From NCBI GenBank assembly GCA_026414565.1, contig JAOAIT010000027.1:96506-160505 (forward strand): DNA of 64,000 nt, given 5' to 3'. Each line of letters opens with the position of its first letter. Position 1 is the first letter of the stretch. Below, in pieces: positions 7,232 to 16,709 of this stretch. The position numbers and the translations under genes were made by a program. This DNA comes from Verrucomicrobiia bacterium. Lineage in GTDB: Bacteria > Verrucomicrobiota > Verrucomicrobiia > Limisphaerales > Fontisphaeraceae. The notes under the pieces are model-generated. The model ran no database searches, had not been told where the DNA came from, and saw only the letters and a list, made by a program, of their open reading frames with translations.

Positions 7232-9652
7232 TTATTCCGGCAGCCGGTATTTCAAGCCGGTGAGGCGGGTGCCATCCGGCTTGACGAGCCGGGCGCAAAA
7301 TTCCCAGCCCAAATTGTTCTGGGTCAGTTTGATGAGCAGCGTATTCCACCCGGCCTGGAGGGTGAGGTCGGCCTTGTCCGAGCCGGGGGTCAGGGGACGG
7401 GCCACGTTGAGGGCGGCCACCTGGCGGCCGTTGAGCCAGATTTTCACGCCGTCATCGCTGCCAAATTCGAGGCGGGCGGGCTGCTCCTTTTCGGAGAACA
7501 CCTGGGTGCGGAGATAGGCCACGCGTTGCTCGCCGCCGAGGGCCTTGAGCACATCCATGACGTAGGGCCGTTTGGGATCGGCGCCGGCGGGCAGCGGTTG
7601 CCAGGCGATGCCGGCGGCCTGGGCGGTTTCGGGCGGGAAGACCACCTCGAACAATTCCTGGAATGATTTGCCGGTTTGTTGGTAGGGGCCGGCCAACTGC
7701 CAGAGGGTGATATAATCGGCCAGGGCCTCGATTTGTTGGAGGCGGGTTTGCAGTTCCTTCTGGCGGGCGGGATCGCTCACGTTTTTCAGGGCGGTCTGCA
7801 GGGCGCGCGTGCACTGGCCGGGATGCGCCCCGCCGAGGCTGGCCGCCAGCTCGGACACGGCCTGGGCGGCTTCCTGTTGCAGGGCGGCGTCGGCGGTGAG
7901 CTGGGCGGCCAAGTCCAGGGATTCGAGGGCCGGCACGGCTGCCAGGCGGCCCAGGATGAGCCGTTTTTCCTCGGGGCGGCCGGCCAGCCCGAGCAGCTCG
8001 CGCAGGGTGGCGGCCCGCTGCGCGGTGGCGCCGCCGGCGCCTTCCTCATGGATCAGGCGGGTGGCGCCGCGCACGGCAAGCACGCGGACAGTGTTTTCCG
8101 GCGCGGAGCGGGCCAGCTCGAGGAGCGCGGGCAGCACGGCGGGATCCACCGCGTCGCACAAGGCCCGGAGGGCGGCCAGGCGGGCCTGGGGATCGGCGTC
8201 CTGCCGGCCGGCCAGGAGGGCGGCGCGGCTGCGTTCATGCCGGAGCTGGGCCAGCACGGGATACAAGGCCGCCCGGGCGGGCGGCTCGCCTTGCAGGCCG
8301 GCCACCAGCGGCTCGGGGGAGAAATCCGGGCGGGATTGGAGGCGGCGGCAGGCCTCAAGAAGGGCCTCCTGGGCTGCGCGGCGCCGGGCTTCGTCGGGGG
8401 CTTGTTGCAGGGCCTGGACCAGCGCGCCAAGCTGGGCGGGCTGGGCCAGTTGTCCCACGGCGCGCACGGCGGCGGCGCGGGCGTGGTCCGGGCCGGTGCG
8501 GGCCAGTTGGAGGAGCTGGGGCACGGCGGCGGTTTCCTGGCGGGCGGCGAGGGTCTGGATGATTTCGTTTTGCAGGGCGGGGGCGGCAGTGGGAAGCAGT
8601 TGCAACAGGGCATCGGCCAGCGGCTCGCGCAGCCGCGCCAGGGCCCGGCGGGCGGCCTTTTGCTCCTGGGGGTCGGTGGCGGTGGCCGCCTGCAACATGG
8701 CGGGGGCCTGGGCGGCCTGGCCCAGCTCGGCCAGGGCGTCGAGGGCGGCGATGCGCACGTAACTCTCGGGGCTTTGCAGGGCCGCCACGAGGGCGGGCAC
8801 GGCCTGGCGCGAGCCATGACGGCGCAGAATCTCGATGACGGCGGCCTGCACCGGTGGCGGCAGTTGAGGCAGGAGGCGGGACAATTCCTGGGTAATTTCG
8901 GGCGCCGTCAGCTCCGGCGCCACCTGGAGCGCGGCGCGTTGCTGAACAGCATCGGCGCCCAACAATCCCTCGCGCAGGAGGGTGAGGCGGCGTTTCTTAT
9001 CCGCCCGGAGCAGGCCGCACCAGGCGGCCTGGCGGACGGCGGGAGGTTCCTGGGCCGCCGTCAGGCGTTGGTAAACTTTGAGGGCCGCGGCGGGGTCAGG
9101 CCCATAGGCCGTGGCTTCTGCGGCCAGGAGCAGGCCGTCCACAACGGCGGTGCGCACGGGGCCGGTGGTTTTGTCCAGCAAGGGCTGCAGGAGTTTGAGG
9201 GCCTCGGCGCCGCCGCGCCTGCCGAGCGCGCGGGCGGCGGCAATGACGATGTCCGGGTTGCCATTGTTGAGGAAACGGGCCACGGGGGCGATGGGCATGT
9301 CAGGCCGTTCACCAAGCGATTGGAGCACGCCGGCTTTCAAGTCATCGCGGGTATCCGCCAGGGCGGCCACCAGGGCGGCAGTGGCCTGGGGGCCGGGCAG
9401 GGATTCCAGGGCATAGCGGGCCGAATGGGAAAGCTGGGGGTCCAGCAGCAGGCGGGCCAGGGCCGGCACGGCGGCGGCGGTGCCGATGCGCTTGAGCTGC
9501 GCGCAGGCGGCGTCTTTTTGCTCGGGCGGCGCGGCACTTTGCAGCACGGCAATGAGCTGGGCTTCATTGGTGGCGGGGGCCGCGGGGGCGGTCCCCGGCA
9601 GGCAAGCCAGCAGGCCCAGGAGCGCGAGCAGGGGCGGCAATGGGGTTTTCAT
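7232..9652 (-). CDS. Secreted HEAT-repeat protein with a C-terminal beta-sandwich domain
   Basis: About 806 residues. The ATG at 9652 gives a clean signal peptide (MKTPLPPLLALLGLLACLPGTAPAA). Residues of roughly 35-600 are made of repeated helix pairs with patterns such as AVPALARLLLD, VRIAALDALAELGQ and AAVRAVGQLAQ, i.e. HEAT/PBS-lyase-type repeats. The last ~150 residues carry a different domain containing EFGSDDGVKIWLNGRQVA and LQAGWNTLLIKL, a pattern common in carbohydrate-binding-like domains of secreted Planctomycetes/Verrucomicrobia proteins. It starts 47 bases after the oxidoreductase stop, so the two are probably co-transcribed. It probably serves as a periplasmic scaffold or binding protein; no catalytic site is recognised. 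Confidence 0.8.
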   Translation of the reverse strand: MKTPLPPLLALLGLLACLPGTAPAAPATNEAQLIAVLQSAAPPEQKDAACAQLKRIGTAAAVPALARLLLDPQLSHSARYALESLPGPQATAALVAALADTRDDLKAGVLQSLGERPDMPIAPVARFLNNGNPDIVIAAARALGRRGGAEALKLLQPLLDKTTGPVRTAVVDGLLLAAEATAYGPDPAAALKVYQRLTAAQEPPAVRQAAWCGLLRADKKRRLTLLREGLLGADAVQQRAALQVAPELTAPEITQELSRLLPQLPPPVQAAVIEILRRHGSRQAVPALVAALQSPESYVRIAALDALAELGQAAQAPAMLQAATATDPQEQKAARRALARLREPLADALLQLLPTAAPALQNEIIQTLAARQETAAVPQLLQLARTGPDHARAAAVRAVGQLAQPAQLGALVQALQQAPDEARRRAAQEALLEACRRLQSRPDFSPEPLVAGLQGEPPARAALYPVLAQLRHERSRAALLAGRQDADPQARLAALRALCDAVDPAVLPALLELARSAPENTVRVLAVRGATRLIHEEGAGGATAQRAATLRELLGLAGRPEEKRLILGRLAAVPALESLDLAAQLTADAALQQEAAQAVSELAASLGGAHPGQCTRALQTALKNVSDPARQKELQTRLQQIEALADYITLWQLAGPYQQTGKSFQELFEVVFPPETAQAAGIAWQPLPAGADPKRPYVMDVLKALGGEQRVAYLRTQVFSEKEQPARLEFGSDDGVKIWLNGRQVAALNVARPLTPGSDKADLTLQAGWNTLLIKLTQNNLGWEFCARLVKPDGTRLTGLKYRLPE

Positions 9653-9699
9653 GGGAGATCGGGGAGGGAAGGGATGCATGGGTTGGCGGAGGGAAAAAC

Positions 9700-11016
9700 T
9701 TAAACCTGCCACGGCGGGCGTTGGGCGATGGAGAGGAGGCGGTTGGCTTCGTCATCGCCGACAAACAGCTCGGCATGGGGATCCCATTTGAGGGGACGTT
9801 GCAATATCTTCTCAATGCCGCCCAGCAGCAGGGCGCTGGCGGCGCGGTGGGCGATGTCGGCGTCGCAGATGGTTTTTTTCCGGGATTTGACGCATTCCAG
9901 GAAATTGCCGGAGTGGCTGTCACTATAATAGAGGTGGACTTCGTTGGGGCGCAACGGCTCGCGGATGATGTCCTCGGGGTAGCTCACCAGATTGCCGCGG
10001 TCCACGGCCAGGCGGCCATGGGTGCCCACGAAGCAGCAGCCGCCATCGTGGCCGACGCGCTCGCCGGGGTAGGGCCGGCCGTGGACGACGACGCCGTTGG
10101 CGTAGCGGTAGGAGGTGCGGCCTTCGTCCATGAAGAGGTCCACCGGGCCGGAGTCATCCATGCCGGCGGCCCATTGCACGATGTCGTAGTGATGCTGCCC
10201 CCAGTTCAACTCGCCGATGTCGTAACGATGGGCGCCGGTGTTGCCGTCGTAGGGCGCCCAGGGGGCGGGGCCGAGGTACAAATCCCAGTCCAGCGTTTCG
10301 GGGACGGGTTTGGGGGGGCCGAACTTGGCGCCCCAGGCGATGGCGCCGCCGTCGCGGTAGGCGTAGATTTCCTTGAGCTGGCCGAGGCGCCCGCTGCGGA
10401 CGTACTCGCAGGCGCGGCGGAAATAGCCGTTGTACTCGCTGCGCTGCTGGGTGCCGGCCTGATAGACGCGCCCGTAGCGGCGCACGGCCTGGAGCACGGC
10501 CTGGCTTTCGCGGACGGTGCAGGCGGTGGGTTTTTCGCAGTAAATGTCCTTGCCCGCCTGGGCGGCCATGACGGACATGACGGCGTGCCAGTGGGCCGGG
10601 GAGGCAATCAGCACGGCGTCAATGTCGGCGCGGTCCAGCACGTTGCGGAAGTCGGCATACGCTTCGCAGGGGCGGTAGCCGGTCTGGCCATAGGTTTGTT
10701 GGTAATGTTGATTCACGCGGTCTCGGGCGCGCTCGCGGCGGTCCCGCCACACATCGCAGACGGCGAGCACCTGCACATCCTTGCGGGCGGTGTAACCGCC
10801 GGCCAGATACGTCCACGCGCCGCCCAGCAAATGCCCGGCGCCCTGGCCGCCGACACCGATAAAGCCCATGGCCACCCGCTCACTGGGGGGCAGCGCGCCG
10901 CCGCGGCCCAGCACGGGAGCGGGGAGACAGAGGGGGGCGGTGAGACAGGCGCCGGTCAGGGCCAGTTGCCGCCGGAGAAACTGGCGCCGCGAGAGTCCCG
11001 GGGATGCGGATTTCAT
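9700..11016 (-). CDS. Tat-exported Gfo/Idh/MocA family oxidoreductase
   Basis: 438 residues. The N-terminus has a twin-arginine signal (LSRRQFLRR followed by a hydrophobic stretch), so the protein is probably folded with NAD(P) before export. The Rossmann start MGFIGVGGQGAGHLLGG and the EKPTACTVRESQAVL segment (the family's EKP motif) identify the Gfo/Idh/MocA superfamily. Exported members with this layout are common in Verrucomicrobiota and Planctomycetes, and some oxidise sugars to 3-keto sugars; that role is inferred. It is the first gene of the minus-strand saccharide block and diverges from nusA. Confidence 0.88.
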   Translation of the reverse strand: MKSASPGLSRRQFLRRQLALTGACLTAPLCLPAPVLGRGGALPPSERVAMGFIGVGGQGAGHLLGGAWTYLAGGYTARKDVQVLAVCDVWRDRRERARDRVNQHYQQTYGQTGYRPCEAYADFRNVLDRADIDAVLIASPAHWHAVMSVMAAQAGKDIYCEKPTACTVRESQAVLQAVRRYGRVYQAGTQQRSEYNGYFRRACEYVRSGRLGQLKEIYAYRDGGAIAWGAKFGPPKPVPETLDWDLYLGPAPWAPYDGNTGAHRYDIGELNWGQHHYDIVQWAAGMDDSGPVDLFMDEGRTSYRYANGVVVHGRPYPGERVGHDGGCCFVGTHGRLAVDRGNLVSYPEDIIREPLRPNEVHLYYSDSHSGNFLECVKSRKKTICDADIAHRAASALLLGGIEKILQRPLKWDPHAELFVGDDEANRLLSIAQRPPWQV

Positions 11017-11174
11017 GGTGCAGGATTATGCGGGCGGCGGCGCGGATGTAAAACTTAAACTGGGGCCAGGCATTTTCTGAATGTCAGAGGGGCGGAAGGT
11101 TCAGCGGAGACGGGTGAGGAGGCGGCACGGTGGGGCCGGGGGCCGCCCGGGCTGTTGGCATCGGAAAAAAGCGC

Positions 11175-11208
11175 TTGACGTTAAAGGAGCAGGGGTGTTA
11201 ATTATACG
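11175..11208 (+). promoter_or_regulatory. Probable sigma-70-type promoter of the nusA operon
   Basis: TTGACG at 11175-11180 is followed after 18 bases by TAATTA at 11199-11204, with TG one base ahead of it (extended -10). TTATAC at 11202-11207 is an alternative -10. It is the only promoter-like match in the divergent region between the oxidoreductase and nusA. It lies about 100 bases before the nusA start, leaving a structured leader. Confidence 0.5.
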
Positions 11209-11247
11209 CTGACATTGCAAAACGGGCCGGCGTCGAGCCGGCATGAG

Positions 11248-11297
11248 AAAAGTCGGGAAGGCAACTTCGTCCGACTTTTTTGTTCCCCACGGGGAAC
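11248..11297 (+). promoter_or_regulatory. Attenuator-like terminator hairpin in the nusA leader
   Basis: 11248-11256 pairs with 11271-11279, and inside it GAAG (11257-11260) pairs with CTTC (11265-11268) around a GCAA tetraloop. This gives a 13-bp stem with a two-base bulge, followed directly by six T (11276-11281). That is a textbook intrinsic terminator, yet it sits between the promoter and nusA. A second perfect hairpin, GTTCCCC-AC-GGGGAAC, occupies 11282-11297, and a third (GCCGGC repeated at 11226 and 11237) precedes it. NusA acts on hairpin-dependent pausing and termination, so feedback attenuation is a reasonable inference. Confidence 0.65.
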
Positions 11298-11314
11298 GGA
11301 GCACTGGATGGGTT

Positions 11315-12595
11315 ATGAACGCCGAAATCTTATCCGTATTAGAGTACTGGGAACGCGAGAAGGGGATTTCGCGTGAGGAATTGATCAAGATCCTCAACGA
11401 TTCCCTGCTGGCGTCCGCGAAACGGGCGGTAGGCCCCGCCCGGGAACTGCGTTGCACGATTGACCCCAAGAGCGGGGAGATCAAGGCGTTTGCTCGTCTG
11501 GTGGTGGTCCAGAAGGTGGTATCCAAACATGACCAAATTTCCCTATTTGACGCCCGGCGGGTCAAACCGGACGCGCAACTGGGGGAGGAGGTCGAGATAG
11601 AGGTGACGCCGGCGGGTTTTGGGCGGATCGCCAGCCAGCACGCGCGGCAGATTCTGACGCAGCTTTTGCGGCGGCATGAGAAGCGCCTGGTCTATGAGGA
11701 GTTTAAGGATCAGGTGGGGGGCTTGATCACCGGGGTGGTGCGCCGGTTCGAGCGGTCGGATGTGTATGTGGATTTGGGCAAATGCGAGGCGGTGCTGCCC
11801 AACCGGGAACGGGTGCCCAATGAGGATTTCCAGCCCAATGACCGCGTGTTGTTCTATTTGAAGGCGGTGCAGGACACGCCCCGGGGGCCGGAGATTATTC
11901 TCTCGCGGGCGGATCCGGAGTTTGTGATCAAGCTGTTCAAGCGGGAGGTGTCGGAGATCAATGACGGCACCATCGAGATCAAGGCCATTGCGCGGGAGCC
12001 GGGTTTCCGGACCAAGATTGCCGTGTACACGCGGGATCCGAAGGTGGATCCGGTGGGGGCGTGTGTGGGGCTGCGCGGGGCGCGGGTGCGGAACATTGTG
12101 CGGGAGCTGAACAATGAAAAGGTGGACATCATCCCGTGGGATCCCAACATCCGCAATTTGATCACCAACGCGCTGAGTCCGGCCCGGATTAAATCATTTG
12201 AGATTGACGAGGCCCGGCGGCGGGTGAAAATCTGGGTCAGCGAGGATCAGCTCTCCCTGGCGATCGGCCGGCGCGGGCAGAACGCGCGGCTGACCTCGCG
12301 CCTGACCGGCTGGGAAGTGGATATTGAGGCGGAGGCGGTGGCGCCGGTTGGCGGTTTTGCCGAGAAGGTGGCGCAAGCCATCGAGACGTTGGCGGCCATT
12401 CCGGGCATCAACCGGGAGATGGCCGATGCGCTGGTGCACGGCGGGTTGACCAGCCTGGAAGATGTGCTGCAGGCGGGCGAGGGGTATCTTGCCAGTCTGG
12501 AGCGGGTGGGCGAGCACGCGGCGGCGATCATGCAGGCCGCGCGCGAGGAAGCCGCCCGGCGGCAGATCAAACTGGGCGAAACCACCGCCGCCTAA
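11315..12595 (+). CDS. nusA: Transcription termination/antitermination protein NusA
   Basis: 426 residues. The start MNAEILSVLEYWEREKGISREELIKIL is the usual NusA N-terminal (RNA polymerase binding) domain. It is followed by an S1 domain (about residues 135-200, GLITGVVRRFERSDVYVDLG), KH1 (DPVGACVGLRGARVRNIVREL), KH2 (LAIGRRGQNARLTSRLTGW) and a C-terminal helix-hairpin-helix segment. An ATG at 11315 was chosen over an upstream in-frame codon at 11243, which would translate through the leader hairpins. It is the first gene of nusA-infB-rbfA-nrnA-truB-ribF. rimP, often just upstream, is not there. Confidence 0.96.
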   Translation: MNAEILSVLEYWEREKGISREELIKILNDSLLASAKRAVGPARELRCTIDPKSGEIKAFARLVVVQKVVSKHDQISLFDARRVKPDAQLGEEVEIEVTPAGFGRIASQHARQILTQLLRRHEKRLVYEEFKDQVGGLITGVVRRFERSDVYVDLGKCEAVLPNRERVPNEDFQPNDRVLFYLKAVQDTPRGPEIILSRADPEFVIKLFKREVSEINDGTIEIKAIAREPGFRTKIAVYTRDPKVDPVGACVGLRGARVRNIVRELNNEKVDIIPWDPNIRNLITNALSPARIKSFEIDEARRRVKIWVSEDQLSLAIGRRGQNARLTSRLTGWEVDIEAEAVAPVGGFAEKVAQAIETLAAIPGINREMADALVHGGLTSLEDVLQAGEGYLASLERVGEHAAAIMQAAREEAARRQIKLGETTAA

Positions 12596-12678
12596 GGGAA
12601 AAGAGACGGATGACAACTGTCCTTGCTTCAGTGTGCGCATGAAAACGCCACGACAGCGGCGGCGGTTGGGAATAAATT

Positions 12679-15348
12679 ATGCCTGTTCGGATTTACGAAA
12701 TTGCCCGCAAACTGGGCCTCGAAAGCAAGGTTGTCCTGGCCAAGGCCAAGGAGCTGGGCATCACCACGGCCAAGGTGCCCGCCAGCACCCTCGATAAGAT
12801 CACCGCCGAGTATCTCGAACAGCACCTGCCCCATCCGGAGACCCCGGCCGCCGCGCCCGCCGAACCCCCCCGGGAGGCCCCCGCGCCGCTCGAAGAGATC
12901 AAAGTAGTCACCGAAGCCTCCGCCGCCGAAGCCGAGGCGGCAGTGGAGCCGGCCGCGGCGCCTGTGGAAACCCCGGCGGCGCCCGAGGCGCCAGCCATGG
13001 TGGAAGCGGCCCCGCCGGCGGCGCCGGTGCTGGCCATGGTGGTGACGCCTCCGGCGGAAACCACCACCGCCACCCCGGCGGCTCCGGAAACGGTGCCGGC
13101 GGAGATTGTGCCGCCCGCTGACAAGGCGGCGCCGGCCGAGGCGCCGGCCCCCGTGGAGGCTCCGCCTCCCACCGTGGTTTCTCTGGTGGAGACTCCGCCG
13201 CCCGCCCCGGCTCCGGCCGAACCGGCCTCCCTCGCCGTGGCCCCTGCGGCGGCCCCGGTGGTGGCGGCTCCGCCGCCTGCGCCGGCCGCCCCCGCCCCGG
13301 CGGCTCCTGCGGAGCCTCCGGCGCCGCCGCCGCCCCCGCCTGCCCCGCCGCCGCCGCCCAAACCCCAGATTGGCGAGAAGGTGGGCTTTGTGGATTTGAA
13401 GAAGCTGGGCTTTGGGCGTCCGGCCGCCAAGGCCGCGCCGCCGCCCAAACCGGAGCGGGAGAAGGAGAAAGAGAAGGAGAAACCGGCCAGGAAACCGGAG
13501 CCGCCGCGGCCGGCCGCGGCGCCGCGGGCGCCGGTGATTGTGGCGCCGGCCAACGCGCCGGTGATCACGATGAAGCCGCCGATCATCGTGCGGGATCTGG
13601 CGGAGAAAATGAACCGGCGGCCCTTCCAGATCATTGCGGATTTGATGGAGTCGGGCGTGTTTGCCACGGTGAATCAGGCGATTGATGAGGCGGTGGCGAC
13701 GCGCATTTGCGCCAAGCACGGCTTCCGTTTCGAGCTGGAGCGGCGCGATCGGAGCAAGGCGGTGCATCCGGTGGTGCGGAAGGCGCCGGACGTGGATCCG
13801 GAGGACAAGCCGGAGGATCTCAAGCCGCGGCCGCCGGTGGTCACCATCATGGGCCATGTGGATCACGGGAAGACGACGCTGCTGGACGTGATCCGCAAGT
13901 CCAACGTGGCCGCCGGCGAGGCGGGCGGGATCACGCAGCACATCGGGGCCTACACCATTTCTTTTCCGCATCCCGATGACAAGCGGCGGATTCAGCAGAT
14001 CACCTTCCTGGACACCCCGGGCCATGCGGCCTTCAGCGCCATGCGGGCGCGCGGGGCCAACGTGACGGACATTGTGGTGCTGGTGGTGGCGGCCAATGAC
14101 GGGGTGATGCCGCAGACGCTGGAGGCGCTGAGCCACGCGCAGGCGGCCAAGGTGCCGATCATCGTGGCCATCAACAAGTGCGATCATCCCGCCGCCAACC
14201 CGTTGAAGGTGCGGCAGCAGCTTAATGACAAGGGGCTGGTGCCGGATGAATGGGGCGGCAACACCATTTATGTGGAATGCTCGGCGCTGACCGGCAAGGG
14301 GGTGGACAAGCTGCTGGAGATGATTTTGTTGCAGGCCGATCTGCTCGAGCTCAAGGCCAATCCCAACCGCCCGGCCTCGGGCAACGTGATCGAGTCCGGG
14401 CTGGAGCCGGGCGGGCCGACGGCGACGGTGCTGGTGCGCAAGGGGACGTTGAAGGTGGGGCAGGTGATCCTGTGCGGGCAGTATTACGGCAAGGTGCGGG
14501 CCCTGATCAATGAGGACGGCCAGCGGCTCAAGGAGGCCGGGCCGTCGTACGCGGTGAAGGTGCTGGGGTTGAACGGCATCCCGGAGGCCGGCCTGGCCTT
14601 CCAGGTGGTGAAGGACGAGAAGGAGGCCCGCGAAGCGGCCGAGAAGGTGGCCATGGAGCACCGGGCGCGCGCCCAGGAGGTGCGCCAGGTGATGACGTTG
14701 GAAAACCTGATGGACAAGCTGAAGGCCACCAACGAGAAGGTGCTGCGGGTGGTGGTGAAGGCGGACACGCAAGGCTCGGTGGAGGCGATTGTCGAGGCCC
14801 TCAAGCGCATCGAGTCCACCAAGGTGTCGCTGGAGATTGTGCACAGCGCGGTGGGGACGATCAGCGAAAACGATGTGGTGCTGGCGGCGGCGGCGAAGGC
14901 GGTCATCCTGGGCTTCCACACCCGGGTGGACAGCGAGGCGGCCGAGGCGGCCAAACGGGAGGGGGTCCAGATCAAGCTGTATGCCATCATTTACGAGCTG
15001 ATTGACCAGGTGCGCGATGCCATGGCCGGCCTGCTGGAGCCGATCATCAAGGAAACGGTGATTGGCGCGGCCGAGGTGCGCAAGGTGTTCACCCTGTCCA
15101 AGGGGGGCAACGTGGCCGGCTGCATGGTGGTCCACGGCCGGGTGGCGCGGGGCAAGGCGCGCGTGGTGCGGCGGCGCAATGTCATTTACGAGGGCCTCAT
15201 CAGCTCGCTGCGCCGCTTCCAGGACGAGGTGAACGAAGTGCGGGCCGGCATGGAGTGCGGCATCCGCCTGGATGGTTTCAACGAGTTTCAGGAAAATGAC
15301 ACCATCGAGTGCTACATCCTCGAGAAGGTGGCCCAGAAACTGGAATAA
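12679..15348 (+). CDS. infB: Translation initiation factor IF-2
   Basis: 889 residues. An IF2_N domain occupies about 1-50 ([20 protein letters not shown]). Residues of about 55-230 are extremely rich in Ala, Pro and Glu, and 250-285 is a Lys/Glu-rich linker. A second IF2_N-type domain follows near 305-350. The G domain shows GHVDHGKTT (near 392), DTPGHAAF and NKCD, then the IF2 domains II-IV through the end. IF-2 places initiator tRNA on the 30S subunit and drives subunit joining. The N-terminal low-complexity arm is long but such arms vary widely in this protein. It lies 83 bases after nusA with no terminator between them. Confidence 0.97.
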   Translation: MPVRIYEIARKLGLESKVVLAKAKELGITTAKVPASTLDKITAEYLEQHLPHPETPAAAPAEPPREAPAPLEEIKVVTEASAAEAEAAVEPAAAPVETPAAPEAPAMVEAAPPAAPVLAMVVTPPAETTTATPAAPETVPAEIVPPADKAAPAEAPAPVEAPPPTVVSLVETPPPAPAPAEPASLAVAPAAAPVVAAPPPAPAAPAPAAPAEPPAPPPPPPAPPPPPKPQIGEKVGFVDLKKLGFGRPAAKAAPPPKPEREKEKEKEKPARKPEPPRPAAAPRAPVIVAPANAPVITMKPPIIVRDLAEKMNRRPFQIIADLMESGVFATVNQAIDEAVATRICAKHGFRFELERRDRSKAVHPVVRKAPDVDPEDKPEDLKPRPPVVTIMGHVDHGKTTLLDVIRKSNVAAGEAGGITQHIGAYTISFPHPDDKRRIQQITFLDTPGHAAFSAMRARGANVTDIVVLVVAANDGVMPQTLEALSHAQAAKVPIIVAINKCDHPAANPLKVRQQLNDKGLVPDEWGGNTIYVECSALTGKGVDKLLEMILLQADLLELKANPNRPASGNVIESGLEPGGPTATVLVRKGTLKVGQVILCGQYYGKVRALINEDGQRLKEAGPSYAVKVLGLNGIPEAGLAFQVVKDEKEAREAAEKVAMEHRARAQEVRQVMTLENLMDKLKATNEKVLRVVVKADTQGSVEAIVEALKRIESTKVSLEIVHSAVGTISENDVVLAAAAKAVILGFHTRVDSEAAEAAKREGVQIKLYAIIYELIDQVRDAMAGLLEPIIKETVIGAAEVRKVFTLSKGGNVAGCMVVHGRVARGKARVVRRRNVIYEGLISSLRRFQDEVNEVRAGMECGIRLDGFNEFQENDTIECYILEKVAQKLE

Positions 15349-15365
15349 CCCCTGACTTTCCCGCC

Positions 15366-15746
15366 ATGTCCGTGCGAGTTGAACGGGTGCGCGAACTGCT
15401 CAAGCGCGAGCTGGGTGAACTCATCCGCCGGCAGTTGCCGGTGGACGAGGCCGGGCTGATCACGGTGAACGAGGTGACGGTGACCGGCGATCTGCAGAAT
15501 GCCACGGTGTATTTCAGCATCCTGGGCGGGCCGGAGCAGCAGAAACGCGGCGAGGAGCTGCTGCAGCAGCGGCGGCTGCTGTTGCAAAACCTGCTCGGCC
15601 AGTCGGTGGTGCTGAAGTACACGCCGCATTTGAAGTTCGTGCGCGATGATTCCATCGCCCGCGGCGATCGCGTGCTGCGGATTCTCGACGAGCTGGAGAA
15701 GCAAACGCCCCCCGGGGATCGTGAAAGCCCGCCCAAAGATTCTTGA
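15366..15746 (+). CDS. rbfA: Ribosome-binding factor A
   Basis: 126 residues, a typical length. The family pattern is clear: MSVRVERVRELLKRELGELI, then ITVNEVTVTGDLQNATVYFS and LKYTPHLKFVRDDS. RbfA helps mature the 5' end of 16S rRNA in the 30S subunit. The ATG at 15366 lies 17 bases after the infB stop. Its 3' end overlaps the next gene by 26 bases, which supports coupled translation. Confidence 0.95.
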   Translation: MSVRVERVRELLKRELGELIRRQLPVDEAGLITVNEVTVTGDLQNATVYFSILGGPEQQKRGEELLQQRRLLLQNLLGQSVVLKYTPHLKFVRDDSIARGDRVLRILDELEKQTPPGDRESPPKDS

Positions 15747-16707
15747 ACGGCTGATCGCCGAGCTGCGGCAGCATCAGCGTTTTTGCGTGGTGGGCCATGT
15801 GCGCCCCGATGGGGACTGCATTGGCTCGCAACTGGCGATGACCCTGGCGCTGCAGGCGCAGGGGAAGGAGGTGGTCTGCTGGAATGAGGACGCCGTGCCC
15901 TCCAAGCTGCGGTTTCTGGATCCGGATCACCTGCTGCGGAAGCCGCAGGCCAACGGGGAGTTTGACTGTGTGATTGCGCTGGATTGCGCCTGTGTGGAGC
16001 GCCTGGGGCGCGCGGCGCAGTGCATCGAGCGGCGGCGGGTGCTGCTCAACATTGATCATCATCCCAGCAACACCCGCTACGGCGACATCAACTGGGTGGC
16101 CGCCCGCGCGCCGTCCACCGGCGAGCTGGTGTTCCGGCTGTTGAAGGAAATCGGCTGGCCCATCACGCCGCACATCGCCGACTGCCTGTTCACGGCGGTC
16201 TCCACGGACACGGGATCTTTTCAATATCCCACCACGCTGCCGAGCACCTATCACGTGGCGGCGGAGCTGGTGAAGCGGGGGGCCAACCTGGCCAAGATCT
16301 GCGACGAGGTGTACCAGTCCTATTCGCTGTCGCGGGTGCGGCTGGTGCGCCATCTGTACAACAAGTTTCGCCTGACGCATCGGGATCAGATTGCCTACTT
16401 CTGGCTCAAGCAGGCCGACTTTGCCCGCACGGGCGCGGCCAAGGAAGACGCCGAGGGCCTGATTGACCACCTCCGGGCCATTGAGCCGGTGGTGGTGGCG
16501 ATGGTGTTTGAGGAGGTGGCGCCGGAGCTGATCCGGGTGAGCTTTCGCAGCAAGCGCCCGGAGGTGGACGTGAACAAGATCGCCGCGCAGTTTGGCGGCG
16601 GCGGCCACGCGGCGGCGGCCGGGGCGCGGGTGGCGGGCAGTCCGCTCTCGGTGCAGCGGCGGGTGCTGGCCGCGGTGCGCAAGGCGCTGGAGGCTGCGGG
16701 GATTTAA
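15721..16707 (+). CDS. nrnA: DHH-family phosphoesterase, NrnA-like oligoribonuclease/pAp phosphatase
   Basis: About 328 residues from a GTG at 15721. An in-frame ATG at 15646 lies deep inside rbfA and is less likely. DHH-family motifs are all present: VVGHVRPDGDCIGSQ, ALDCAC, the signature NIDHHPSN, and DHHA1-type GGGGHAAAAGA near the end. NrnA degrades nanoRNA and dephosphorylates pAp. Its position between rbfA and truB is the usual one in many bacteria. The specific substrate is inferred from family and context. Confidence 0.92.
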   Translation: MKARPKILERLIAELRQHQRFCVVGHVRPDGDCIGSQLAMTLALQAQGKEVVCWNEDAVPSKLRFLDPDHLLRKPQANGEFDCVIALDCACVERLGRAAQCIERRRVLLNIDHHPSNTRYGDINWVAARAPSTGELVFRLLKEIGWPITPHIADCLFTAVSTDTGSFQYPTTLPSTYHVAAELVKRGANLAKICDEVYQSYSLSRVRLVRHLYNKFRLTHRDQIAYFWLKQADFARTGAAKEDAEGLIDHLRAIEPVVVAMVFEEVAPELIRVSFRSKRPEVDVNKIAAQFGGGGHAAAAGARVAGSPLSVQRRVLAAVRKALEAAGI

Positions 16708-16709
16708 CC

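Noticed and set aside
4240..7263. Plus-strand frame of 1007 codons
   Set aside because: It lies opposite the secreted glycosidase-like gene, has Gly/Ala/Glu-rich low-complexity composition and no signal or domain.
12628..15135. Minus-strand frame of 835 codons
   Set aside because: Shadow of infB; its Arg/Gly/His runs mirror the Ala/Pro/Glu arm on the other strand.
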